DNA of 7,454 nt from Dehalococcoidia bacterium (GTDB lineage: Bacteria > Chloroflexota > Dehalococcoidia > GIF9 > UBA5620). Positions 1 to 4,320 of this stretch are shown here, piece by piece; the first letter of the stretch is position 1, and every line of letters starts with the position of its first letter. A program made the translations under genes and the position numbers. The notes below the pieces were generated by a model. It ran no database searches and was not told the origin of the DNA. It saw nothing but the letters and a program-made list of their open reading frames with translations. The stretch lies in NCBI GenBank assembly GCA_016783225.1, contig JADHWZ010000111.1, positions 1-7,454 on the forward strand. The letters are read 5' to 3'.

Positions 1-915
1 GGTAGCAGTGATGTCAACCACCGCTCCCTCAAGATAGGTATGATCGCCCGCTGCCGGGGTGACAGTACCATCGCCACTAACCGCCATCGTCAGAGTGACA
101 TTCTGTAACAGGGCAAAGTTGGCGGTAACCGTCTGATCCGCATCCATGGTCACCGTGGTGCTGGCGGAGTCAGCGTCAGCTACATCACCGGTCCAGTCGA
201 CGAACTTCGAGTCACCAGCCGGGGTAGCGGTGATGTCAACCACGTCCCCACAGTCCTCGGTATGGTCGCCCACGTCAGGGGTGATGGTACCGTTGCCAAC
301 TTTCGCCATGGTCAGAGTATAGGTTATCAGGGAGAAGTTAGCGGTAACTGTCTTATCCGCATCCATGGTCACCGTGGTGCTGGCAGCAGTGGCATCAGCT
401 ACAGCCGCGACCGGTGTCCAGCCATCGAACTCGTAGCAGGTATCCGGGTCAGCGGTGACGGTGACCACGTCTCCCTCATCGTGGGTAGATGTGCCCGCCG
501 CCGGGGTGGTAGTACCACCGCCAGCCGGGGTAACCGCCATGGTCAGCGTATACTCGGTAACGGCAGGCGTCTCCTCCTCGAAGTTGGCGGTGACCGTCTT
601 GTTCGAGGTCATGGTCACCGTGGTAGTCGCGGAGGTTGCTGTTGAAGCACCGCTCCACTTATCGAAATCATAGCCAGTGGCCGCGGTAGCGGTGATGGTG
701 ACCACCGTTCCCTCATCGTAGGTGTGTGTGCCTGCCGATGGGCTGGTGGTACCGCCACCAGTGGGGCTAACCGCTATGGTCAGGGTATACTCTGCTGCCT
801 CCTCTTCATCATCCCCACAGCTGCTCATTACCATGAGGCCCGCCAGCAAAACACAGATCAACCCTAGAATAGAAAGAAGCCTCAAATTCGAGTATGACAC
901 AGTCTTCTTAGTCAT
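1..915 (-). CDS. Repeat lipoprotein with divergent InlB-like B-repeats (C-terminus beyond window)
   Basis: The frame is open for 305 codons from ATG at 915 to the left edge, so the C-terminus lies outside. An AGGAGG box (926-921) sits 5 nt before the ATG and fixes the start. Residues 1-32 form a signal peptide (TKK, then a hydrophobic stretch about 11-30). Cys33 in VMSSCGDDEEE looks like a lipidation site, although Met at -3 is not the usual Leu. Four repeats of about 70-73 residues follow, at about 43-112, 122-194, 199-267 and 272-305 (cut off). Each runs YTLTMAV..GGGT..P..GTHTYDEG..V.ITA....Y.F..W, then a TTVTM..(D/N)KTVTANF end. This is the pattern of the divergent InlB B-repeat (Listeria-Bacteroides type) found in secreted surface proteins. 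I infer an envelope-anchored protein with a functional domain further on. No enzyme domain is visible here, and its ligand is unknown. Confidence 0.9.
   Translation of the reverse strand, partial: MTKKTVSYSNLRLLSILGLICVLLAGLMVMSSCGDDEEEAAEYTLTIAVSPTGGGTTSPSAGTHTYDEGTVVTITATAATGYDFDKWSGASTATSATTTVTMTSNKTVTANFEEETPAVTEYTLTMAVTPAGGGTTTPAAGTSTHDEGDVVTVTADPDTCYEFDGWTPVAAVADATAASTTVTMDADKTVTANFSLITYTLTMAKVGNGTITPDVGDHTEDCGDVVDITATPAGDSKFVDWTGDVADADSASTTVTMDADQTVTANFALLQNVTLTMAVSGDGTVTPAAGDHTYLEGAVVDITAT
116..384. repeat. DNA-level tandem repeat within the lipoprotein gene
   Basis: Bases 116-165 and 335-384 match at 47 of 50 positions and lie 219 bp (73 codons) apart. They encode the conserved TTVTMDADxTVTANF end of adjacent protein repeats. 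Such high nucleotide identity suggests recent duplication or ongoing gene conversion between repeat units, while the rest of each unit has diverged. Confidence 0.75.
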
Positions 916-987
916 AAATCCCTCCTTTCCTCTGTGAGTGTAGCACAAAACTTCATGTCCTCATTGCCCCCTCTCTTCTTTTTTGCG

Positions 988-1016
988 AGTTTTGCACAAA
1001 GCGCAACAATTGTCAA
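988..1016 (-). promoter_or_regulatory. Possible promoter of the repeat lipoprotein gene
   Basis: On the minus strand a perfect TTGACA (1016-1011) is followed after 17 nt by AAAACT (993-988), which is preceded by a TG extended -10 dinucleotide. The -10 matches consensus at only three positions. It would give a leader of about 70 nt before the ATG at 915. A nearer TACACT (942-937) has no -35 partner. Confidence 0.35.
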
Positions 1017-1032
1017 GCCTCTGTACTCGTCG

Positions 1033-1049
1033 GTAGTGGATCATTTTCA
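1033..1049. repeat. Left inverted repeat of the putative mobile cassette
   Basis: GTAGTGGATCATTTTCA here matches 14 of 17 positions of the reverse complement of 1796-1812 (GTAGTGGGTCAATTTGA). The pair encloses the nucleotidyltransferase and its small partner gene. The motif recalls ends of IS21-like elements, from memory only. An 8-bp TACTCGTC (1024-1031) lies one base outside it and recurs at 1830-1837. Confidence 0.5.
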
Positions 1050-1107
1050 AATCGCGGGGGCTAGACAAAAGAGGAGATTGTGAAATTAGTAGGGTAGGAT
1101 TTGTATG

Positions 1108-1290
1108 TTAGGGCTTAGAGGAAACTACACGTCCGCTCTTCACAAAATCTGCATCCGAGCGTAGTTTTTGTGCAGTTTTCACCTTCTCAGTGTAAGAAAC
1201 ATTTGCACGTTCTTTATCTAAAGTAGACCTTGCTTTTTCACGTGCCTGCCAGAACTTCTTTGTATCTTTTATATAAGTCACCTTGGTCAT
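1108..1290 (-). CDS. Small basic partner protein of the nucleotidyltransferase (60 aa, function unknown)
   Basis: This 60-residue protein is rich in Lys and Arg and has no Cys. The sequence MTKVTYIKDTKKFWQAREKARSTLDKE, then SYTEKVKTAQKLR, suggests two amphipathic helices. Its ATG lies inside the 3' end of the nucleotidyltransferase gene (53 nt of overlap, different frame), with an AGAGG box 7 nt upstream, so translation is probably coupled. Small proteins containing a 'feeK...kLr' helix often sit beside AbiEii-like nucleotidyltransferase genes. By that analogy I infer a binding partner or regulator, perhaps an antitoxin-like one. The residues give no direct proof. I see no terminator hairpin after its stop. 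The strong overlap, good RBS and shared AT-rich composition support a real gene. Confidence 0.65.
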   Translation of the reverse strand: MTKVTYIKDTKKFWQAREKARSTLDKERANVSYTEKVKTAQKLRSDADFVKSGRVVSSKP

Positions 1291-1750
1291 TATCAGACCT
1301 CTGGATTATATCCAACAATAAATCTTCATCAACCTTCTTAAGAAGGCCTTCTATCCTCATTCTATCTTTGGGGCGGTAACTTGTCAATAGCAATACTGTC
1401 AAATATTCCACGGTTACAAATTTGCTAGAAACACCCTCGAATTCCACTATATTAGCTTCTTCAATAGCGCTGTTGAAAAGTGGGCTTATGTAGTTCGGTA
1501 AGAATTGGACTGGCATATCCTCTATGAAGATGTAAACATCTTTAATCTTAGCTCCCCTAATGCGGAAATGCTCGTATAGCCTATGATAATCATCTTCAGT
1601 TGCTAAGATCACCAATACATCTAGGTCATACGTGGGTTCCATTGGTACGTCATAAAACATTACAGCATAACCGCCACCTATTGCATAATCTTGAATAATT
1701 CCTGCGGTCTTGATGTCATTTAGACTAATCAGAACGTCTCTAAGCGCCAT
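1238..1750 (-). CDS. Pol-beta-like nucleotidyltransferase protein (AbiEii / DUF6036-like)
   Basis: The 170-residue protein carries the signature of minimal nucleotidyltransferases: a helix start, then YAIGGGYAV (22-30) for nucleotide phosphate binding and T40-Y-D42-L-D44-V, the paired catalytic aspartates. A strand reading MPVQFLP (79-85) lies where the family usually has its third metal-binding acid. Here Gln82 occupies that place, so metal binding may be altered. The C-terminal half is helical, with VEYLTVLLLTSYRPKDRMRIEGLLKK resembling the KxxDRxDI segment of AbiEii-type proteins. Known relatives include type IV toxin AbiEii and MNT-type antitoxins that transfer nucleotides to tRNA or protein. 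Which role applies here is unknown. It is first in a two-gene unit overlapping the 60-aa gene by 53 nt. The RBS is weak (TAGGTAG region). GC is low: two 60-nt lines I counted were 42% and 35%, against 58% in a line of the DRTGG gene. This fits acquisition on a small element. Confidence 0.8.
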   Translation of the reverse strand: MALRDVLISLNDIKTAGIIQDYAIGGGYAVMFYDVPMEPTYDLDVLVILATEDDYHRLYEHFRIRGAKIKDVYIFIEDMPVQFLPNYISPLFNSAIEEANIVEFEGVSSKFVTVEYLTVLLLTSYRPKDRMRIEGLLKKVDEDLLLDIIQRSDNDQGDLYKRYKEVLAGT

Positions 1751-1770
1751 GCTGACTACCTACGCCTAGC

Positions 1771-1799
1771 ACTATAATACCACACTTTGCTAGATTCAA
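1771..1799 (-). promoter_or_regulatory. Promoter of the nucleotidyltransferase pair
   Basis: On the minus strand TTGAAT (1799-1794) and TATAGT (1776-1771) are exactly 17 nt apart and end 20 nt before the ATG at 1750. The -35 hexamer overlaps the right inverted repeat, so the element's own end seems to drive its cargo. Confidence 0.55.
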
Positions 1800-1812
1800 A
1801 TTGACCCACTAC
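1796..1812. repeat. Right inverted repeat of the putative mobile cassette
   Basis: Its reverse complement, GTAGTGGGTCAATTTGA, matches 1033-1049 at 14 of 17 positions. Between it and the second TACTCGTC (1830-1837) lie about 17 further bases that are not mirrored at the left end. The left end may be shortened, or the boundary may lie elsewhere. Confidence 0.5.
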
Positions 1813-1859
1813 CCAGTTTCGCACATCCCTACTCGTCCAGTACATTAGTGACACTTTCG

Positions 1860-1980
1860 CCCGCCGTCTCCAATACTCTGATTATAGCAGCTCGTCAAGG
1901 TCAACTCCTCTTCCACCGGTGCTACTTAGTAGACTCGACCTTGACTCCGCAGCTACGGGAGATGTGACGGAGACGGCGGG
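1860..1980. repeat. Nested inverted repeats (121 nt, possible structured RNA or element relic)
   Basis: A perfect 12-bp outer pair (1860-1871 CCCGCCGTCTCC with 1969-1980) encloses a perfect 9-bp inner pair (1894-1902 GTCAAGGTC with 1937-1945). The result is a large two-tier hairpin. No gene explains it. I do not recognise a known riboswitch or ncRNA family in it. Confidence 0.5.
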
Positions 1981-1999
1981 GAAAAAGCAGATCATGTTC

Positions 2000-2083
2000 C
2001 TGATCTCGTTCATCGATACGTGACACTTCCTCCTTTCTTTTTTGTATTGGTGATGTGTCCACCACGTATCTGAACGAGATCAG
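2000..2083. repeat. Long imperfect hairpin with a pyrimidine-rich loop
   Basis: The left arm 2000-2026 pairs with the right arm 2055-2083. Twenty-one base pairs (CTGATCTCGTTCA and GATACGTG blocks) are broken by a 2-nt bulge, and GACAC/GTGTC adds five more after a 4-nt bulge. The 28-nt loop contains CCTCCTTTCTTTTTT, which on the minus strand is an AAAGGAGG box. It could be a transcribed structure or the fused ends of an insertion element. Confidence 0.5.
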
Positions 2084-2188
2084 CCTTGCCGGGGGGAAAT
2101 GTTCAAAGCCTCACCTGCAATACCAGCCAGTGCATCGATGGAGCCATCGCCGGGGGTCTGGGGGTGTTCCCCAGTGCTCCTATTATTG

Positions 2189-2194
2189 TATAAT
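2189..2194 (+). promoter_or_regulatory. Possible -10 element of the DRTGG gene
   Basis: A perfect TATAAT lies 43 nt before the chosen ATG and shortly after the CTGGGG/CCCCAG hairpin. No good -35 box lies 16-18 nt upstream; TGTTCC is the nearest candidate and is weak, so this call is tentative. Confidence 0.35.
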
Positions 2195-2237
2195 GAGATG
2201 GGCAAGCTCGAAGCTCGATAAGGGAGGGCTTACAATT

Positions 2238-2624
2238 ATGGGAATGCTACCTGAGGATAGAGCGGTGACCGGTGTCACTGTGGCTGAGATTGCAGAACGA
2301 CTCCAGGCAGATGTCCTTTGTTGCCCTGAATCGTTGGACGGATTGGTGGAAAACCTGATGATTGGCGCCATGACCGTAGATTCCGGTGAGGACTATTTCA
2401 ACCGCAAAGATAACAAGGCGGTCATAGTCAGGGGGGAGCGTCCCGACTGTCAGTTAGCTGCCCTGGCTACATCTACCAGGTGTCTCATTCTTACCGGCGG
2501 TGTAAAACCCGGTGCCCAGGTGCTCAATTGGGCGGAGGACAAGGGGGTGCCTATCCTTTTGACAGATAAGGATACCCTTTCTACAGTGGCGGAGGTGGAG
2601 CAGGTTTTTGTCGCCAGCAGGTAA
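2238..2624 (+). CDS. Stand-alone DRTGG-domain protein (128 aa)
   Basis: The start is ATG at 2238, preceded by an AGGGAGGG box about 9 nt upstream. An earlier in-frame start at 2055 would add unrelated residues encoded by the hairpin region, so I reject it. The whole protein is one DRTGG-type domain. It opens with TVAEIAERLQADVL (14-27), continues through IGAMTVDSGEDYF (42-54) and AVIVRGERPDCQLAAL (61-76, the segment that gives the family its name, here ERPDC), and ends with LILTGG (83-88) and GVPILLTDKDTLSTV. In known proteins this domain is the regulatory part of phosphotransacetylases and CBS/DHH pyrophosphatases, where it binds small ligands. Alone, it is probably a soluble cytoplasmic ligand-sensing protein, but its partner is not encoded beside it. 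It stands by itself between the repeat-rich interval and the tRNA cluster. Confidence 0.85.
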   Translation: MGMLPEDRAVTGVTVAEIAERLQADVLCCPESLDGLVENLMIGAMTVDSGEDYFNRKDNKAVIVRGERPDCQLAALATSTRCLILTGGVKPGAQVLNWAEDKGVPILLTDKDTLSTVAEVEQVFVASR

Positions 2625-2691
2625 AGCCAGCGCGGTACGACAGACAAAATGGGGCAATTTCTGCAGGAGGGGTTCGACTTTTCATGTATCT

Positions 2692-2765
2692 TGCCGAGTT
2701 GTGTAGTGGTAGCACGGGGGACTTTGGATCCCTAAGCCCTGGTTCGAATCCAGGCTCGGCAGCCA
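2692..2765 (+). tRNA. tRNA-Gln (anticodon TTG)
   Basis: A full cloverleaf can be drawn: acceptor TGCCGAG pairs with CTCGGCA, D arm 2701-2715, anticodon stem GGGGA/TCCCT with loop CTTTGGA (anticodon TTG at 2724-2726), T arm CTGG-TTCGAAT-CCAG, discriminator G and an encoded CCA. It reads CAA and, by wobble, CAG codons. The gene is 74 nt including CCA and starts 67 nt after the DRTGG stop. All stems look intact. Confidence 0.95.
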
Positions 2766-2770
2766 TTCAT

Positions 2771-2852
2771 TCCCTGATAGCTCAATGGTAGAGCGGGCCC
2801 GCCGCAGGCGGATTAACCGCCGGGTTAAGGGCCACACGAAGTGAAGAGGCGT
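2771..2852 (+). pseudogene. tRNA-Asn-like unit 1 with palindrome in the anticodon arm (not a working tRNA)
   Basis: The 5' half (TCCCTGA acceptor strand, D arm with GGTAGAGC) is clearly tRNA-Asn-like. The anticodon stem-loop is rewritten as CCCGCC-GCA-GGCGGA followed by TTAACCGCC, which loses the GTT anticodon and the 7-nt loop. The 3' half has neither a TTCGA T loop nor a TCAGGGA acceptor strand; instead a stretch with GGCCACACGAAG appears. The unit repeats almost exactly, 82 bp later, in unit 2, except for the acceptor strand and a few single bases. Confidence 0.7.
2798..2812. repeat. Palindromic 15-mer, copy 1
   Basis: CCCGCCGCAGGCGGA is a 6-bp stem with a GCA loop. The first base differs from copies 2 and 3, so one outer pair is lost. 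It lies where a tRNA-Asn would have its anticodon stem. Confidence 0.8.
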
Positions 2853-2934
2853 TCCGGTGTAGCTCAGTGGTAGAGCAGGTCCGCCGCAGGCGGATTAACC
2901 GCCGGGTTAAGGGCCACACGAATTGAAGAGGCGT
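2853..2934 (+). pseudogene. tRNA-Asn-like unit 2 with palindrome in the anticodon arm (not a working tRNA)
   Basis: The first 26 bases (TCCGGTG acceptor strand and D arm) are identical to the intact tRNA-Asn that starts at 2935. The sequence then switches to the perfect palindrome TCCGCCGCAGGCGGA and the same unrelated 3' part as unit 1. There is no T arm, no 3' acceptor strand and no CCA. It abuts the intact gene directly, so the three units form a head-to-tail array with an 82-bp period. Confidence 0.75.
2880..2894. repeat. Palindromic 15-mer, copy 2
   Basis: TCCGCCGCAGGCGGA is a perfect 6-bp stem with a GCA loop, at the same place in tRNA-Asn-like unit 2. It resembles short interspersed palindromes seen in many environmental genomes, from memory. 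Confidence 0.85.
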
Positions 2935-3009
2935 TCCGGTGTAGCTCAGTGGTAGAGCAGGCGGCTGTTAACCGCCGGGCCGTTGGTTCGAGTCCAACCA
3001 CCGGAGCCA
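2935..3009 (+). tRNA. tRNA-Asn (anticodon GTT)
   Basis: This is the only complete copy in the array. Acceptor TCCGGTG pairs with CACCGGA, D arm GCTCAGTGGTAGAGC, anticodon stem GGCGG/CCGCC around the loop CTGTTAA (anticodon GTT), variable loop GGGCC, T arm GTTGG-TTCGAGT-CCAAC, discriminator G and encoded CCA. It is 75 nt long and reads AAC and AAT codons. The 42 bases from the anticodon to the CCA are repeated exactly at 3284-3325, on the far side of the GIY-YIG gene. Confidence 0.96.
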
Positions 3010-3020
3010 CTTTTGGGAAG

Positions 3021-3287
3021 ATGTTCACAGTCTATGTCCTCCAAAGCGATTCCACAGGCAAGTTTTACGTTGGACAGACTAGGAATTTGGAACGCCGTTT
3101 CTTTGAGCACCGGCAGGGTCTTGCTCGTTACACTCGAGGTCGTGGACCCTGGCACCTCAGTTACAAAGAGGAGCATCACACCAGAGCTGCCGTAATGCAG
3201 CGAGAGCGATTCTTGAAGAGCGGTCAGGGAAGGGAGTGGTTACGAAGTCACCTCGGTGGTAGAGCGGGTCCGCCGCAGGCGGATTAA
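3021..3287 (+). CDS. Small URI-type GIY-YIG nuclease domain protein (88 aa)
   Basis: The protein is a minimal GIY-YIG domain of the UvrC-intron-endonuclease (URI) type. FTVYVLQS and KFYVGQTRNLERRFFEH (14-30) supply the two tyrosine strands and a catalytic arginine. A helix with MQRERFLKSG (59-68) holds the likely metal-binding Glu62, and GREWL ends the fold. ATG at 3021 is chosen because upstream codons merely translate the tRNA-Asn. The RBS is only a weak GGGAAG right before the ATG. The gene starts 11 nt after the tRNA-Asn CCA. Its last ten residues (GGRAGPPQAD) and TAA stop are encoded by a broken tRNA-Asn copy and the palindrome, so the native C-terminus was apparently replaced by fusion. 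The domain itself is complete. It may nick or cut DNA, perhaps at the tRNA locus, but single-domain URI proteins have no settled function. Confidence 0.85.
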   Translation: MFTVYVLQSDSTGKFYVGQTRNLERRFFEHRQGLARYTRGRGPWHLSYKEEHHTRAAVMQRERFLKSGQGREWLRSHLGGRAGPPQAD

Positions 3288-3325
3288 CCGCCGGGCCGTT
3301 GGTTCGAGTCCAACCACCGGAGCCA
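3252..3325 (+). pseudogene. Broken tRNA-Asn copy fused to the end of the GIY-YIG gene
   Basis: The D-arm segment CTCGGTGGTAGAGC, the palindrome and then a perfect 42-nt copy of the tRNA-Asn 3' part, including T arm, CACCGGA and CCA, are present. The 5' acceptor strand is missing (ACGAAGT-like sequence instead), and the palindrome replaces the anticodon stem and loop, so it cannot fold as a normal tRNA. It overlaps the coding end of the nuclease by 36 nt. Confidence 0.8.
3269..3283. repeat. Palindromic 15-mer, copy 3
   Basis: TCCGCCGCAGGCGGA, identical to copy 2 and at the same tRNA-Asn position, lies immediately before the 42-bp repeat and contributes residues to the GIY-YIG C-terminus. Confidence 0.85.
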
Positions 3326-3653
3326 TAACAACCTGTTCTGGACTCTTCTCGTAGAGAAGTGGTTCGTCCCTGTGGTGTAGAAGGGCTTCCGAAATCATTG
3401 TGTTGGCGACGAGGTCAGGCTGAACCGGCCCGGAAGCTGGCAAGCGACCTCATACACAAAACAAAAGAGGTAGCCGAAGATGAACTCCGGCTCCCTATCT
3501 GTTGCCCCGCTCAAATCTTTATTGTGGCTCCCCCCTTCCTTCCCAGTTCTCTTTCACGTACAATCATATCAGACAACTTACATGTTGAAATTCGGGGCAC
3601 ACTCTGACGTCGTGTCAGGCTCCGTAATGTGCCTGGACAAGGAGGAGGCCAAG
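3326..3653. other. Gene-free interval before the nitroreductase gene
   Basis: I see no credible gene in these 328 bases. A 6-bp hairpin with a GTA loop lies at 3345-3359 (CTTCTC/GAGAAG); it has no T-run, so it is a poor terminator for the tRNA cluster. A TACAAT at 3559-3564 could be a -10 box but lacks a good -35. Upstream in-frame codons for the nitroreductase (from 3480) show no family similarity. Confidence 0.5.
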
Positions 3654-4223
3654 ATGATCAGACAATTGATATTAAACAACAGGAGCTACCGGCGGTTTTA
3701 CCAGGAAACCGCCATCGAGCTTGAGACATTGAGGGAGCTGGTTGACCTGGCCAGAGTCTCGGCGTCAGCGGCCAATATGCAGCCTCTGAAATACATCCTT
3801 TCCTGTGATCCCCAAAAGAATGCGGCGATATTTCCACACCTGGCCTGGGCCGGCTATCTCCAAGACTGGCCCGGTCCACCTGAAGGGGAAAGGCCGTCAG
3901 CGTACATCATCGTGCTAGGAGACAAAGAGATAAGCCAATCTGTCGGCTGCGACCATGGAATAGCAGCTCAGAGTATTCTCTTGGGGGCGGCAGAGATGGG
4001 TTTAGGTGGCTGCATGATTGGCGCAGTGCAACAGAAGGGGTTGCGGCAGGCTCTGGCGATACCATCCCGCTACAACATACTTCTTGTCCTGGCTCTCGGC
4101 AAGCCTAAGGAAACGGTAGTGATTGAAACAGTCGGGCCTGCCGGAGACATCAAGTACTGGCGTGACAGTGAAAACGTGCACCATGTGCCAAAGCGGCCTC
4201 TAGATGACATCATCGTCGGTTAG
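3654..4223 (+). CDS. Nitroreductase-family FMN oxidoreductase (189 aa)
   Basis: The start is ATG at 3654, with a GGAGGAGG box about 5 nt upstream. An in-frame start 174 nt earlier has no RBS and adds an unrelated tail. The family fold is clear: NRSYRRFYQ (9-17) supplies the FMN-phosphate arginines, SASAANMQPLKY (36-47) the flavin-contacting Ser/Asn/Gln, then D100-HGIAAQSILLGAAEMGLGGCMIG (to 123) and a C-terminal IKYWRD...HHVPKRPLDDII. At 189 residues it fits the short nitroreductase subgroup, whose members use NAD(P)H to reduce nitro compounds, quinones or other small oxidised substrates in the cytoplasm. The true substrate cannot be read from sequence. It appears to be a single-gene unit: a 97-nt gap separates it from the next gene and no terminator is obvious. 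Confidence 0.9.
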   Translation: MIRQLILNNRSYRRFYQETAIELETLRELVDLARVSASAANMQPLKYILSCDPQKNAAIFPHLAWAGYLQDWPGPPEGERPSAYIIVLGDKEISQSVGCDHGIAAQSILLGAAEMGLGGCMIGAVQQKGLRQALAIPSRYNILLVLALGKPKETVVIETVGPAGDIKYWRDSENVHHVPKRPLDDIIVG

Positions 4224-4301
4224 ATGTGAAGGTCCGCATGCCGACTCCAGATCAGGATCGGTAGCAGCGTTTGTTCTAGCAATGCGAAAGTGTTACGCTA
4301 G

Positions 4302-4309
4302 TATATAAG
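4302..4309 (+). promoter_or_regulatory. Possible -10 region for a near-leaderless transcript
   Basis: TATATAAG ends 12 nt before the acyltransferase ATG, which lacks an RBS. A CTAGC/GCTAG inverted repeat (4276-4280 / 4297-4301) lies just upstream. No proper -35 is seen, so this stays tentative. Confidence 0.3.
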
Positions 4310-4320
4310 TGTTTAGATAG

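Larger units (their letters stand above)
1022..1837. mobile_element. Putative small non-autonomous element carrying the nucleotidyltransferase pair
   Basis: The span has imperfect 17-bp inverted repeats near both ends, exact 8-bp direct repeats just outside (1024-1031 and 1830-1837), an internal promoter that starts in one repeat, and an AT-richer two-gene cargo. It holds no transposase. I infer a cassette mobilised in trans, or the relic of an insertion sequence that lost its transposase. The asymmetry of the ends is the main weakness of this call. Confidence 0.4.
1838..2237. other. About 400-nt gene-poor interval before the DRTGG gene
   Basis: I see no convincing protein gene here. Besides the two large hairpin structures listed separately, two small perfect hairpins lie at 2136-2149 (CGATGG/CCATCG, 2-nt loop) and 2158-2174 (CTGGGG/CCCCAG, 5-nt loop). 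GTGACACTT occurs twice in the same direction (1849-1857 and 2020-2028). The density of inverted repeats suggests mobile-element debris or regulatory RNA. Confidence 0.5.
2968..3325. repeat. 42-bp exact direct repeats flanking the GIY-YIG gene
   Basis: Bases 2968-3009 and 3284-3325 are identical. Both begin at the TTAACC of the anticodon arm and end at CCA, so the nuclease gene sits between att-like tRNA 3' ends 316 bp apart. This is the classic footprint of insertion at a tRNA 3' end, although simple tandem tRNA duplication could also produce it. Confidence 0.75.

Noticed and set aside
262..937. Open frames on the plus strand opposite the repeat lipoprotein
   Set aside because: They are antisense to a convincing signal-peptide-bearing gene with a strong RBS. 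Their lack of stops follows from the repeats' GC-rich, Thr/Val-rich codons.
2055..2237. N-terminal extension of the DRTGG protein from a GTG at 2055
   Set aside because: The added residues translate hairpin and promoter sequence and show no family similarity. The ATG at 2238 has a good RBS.
2581..2766. Minus-strand ORF with an EPGFEPG-like peptide over tRNA-Gln
   Set aside because: This is the well-known artefact of translating a tRNA antisense strand.
2853..3009. tRNA with an intron in the anticodon loop
   Set aside because: In the palindrome units the anticodon GTT itself and the 3' half are missing, so removing the palindrome would not restore a tRNA.
2949..3020. N-terminal extension of the GIY-YIG protein
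   Set aside because: The residues (VGSSPTTGAT type) are the translation of tRNA-Asn. The domain begins at the ATG at 3021.
2771..3325. CRISPR array, suggested by repeats near 80 bp with variable parts
   Set aside because: Units are tRNA-derived, only two are regular, there are no unique spacers of even length and no cas genes are present.
3345..3359. Rho-independent terminator after the tRNA cluster
   Set aside because: The 6-bp stem is AT-rich in part and is not followed by a T-run.
3240..3443. Minus-strand ORF with a VGLEPTA-like peptide
   Set aside because: It is antisense to the broken tRNA-Asn copy, with no RBS or family resemblance.
3480..3653. Longer nitroreductase starting at 3480
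   Set aside because: The first 58 residues lack similarity to the fold and have no RBS. AGGAGG directly precedes the ATG at 3654.
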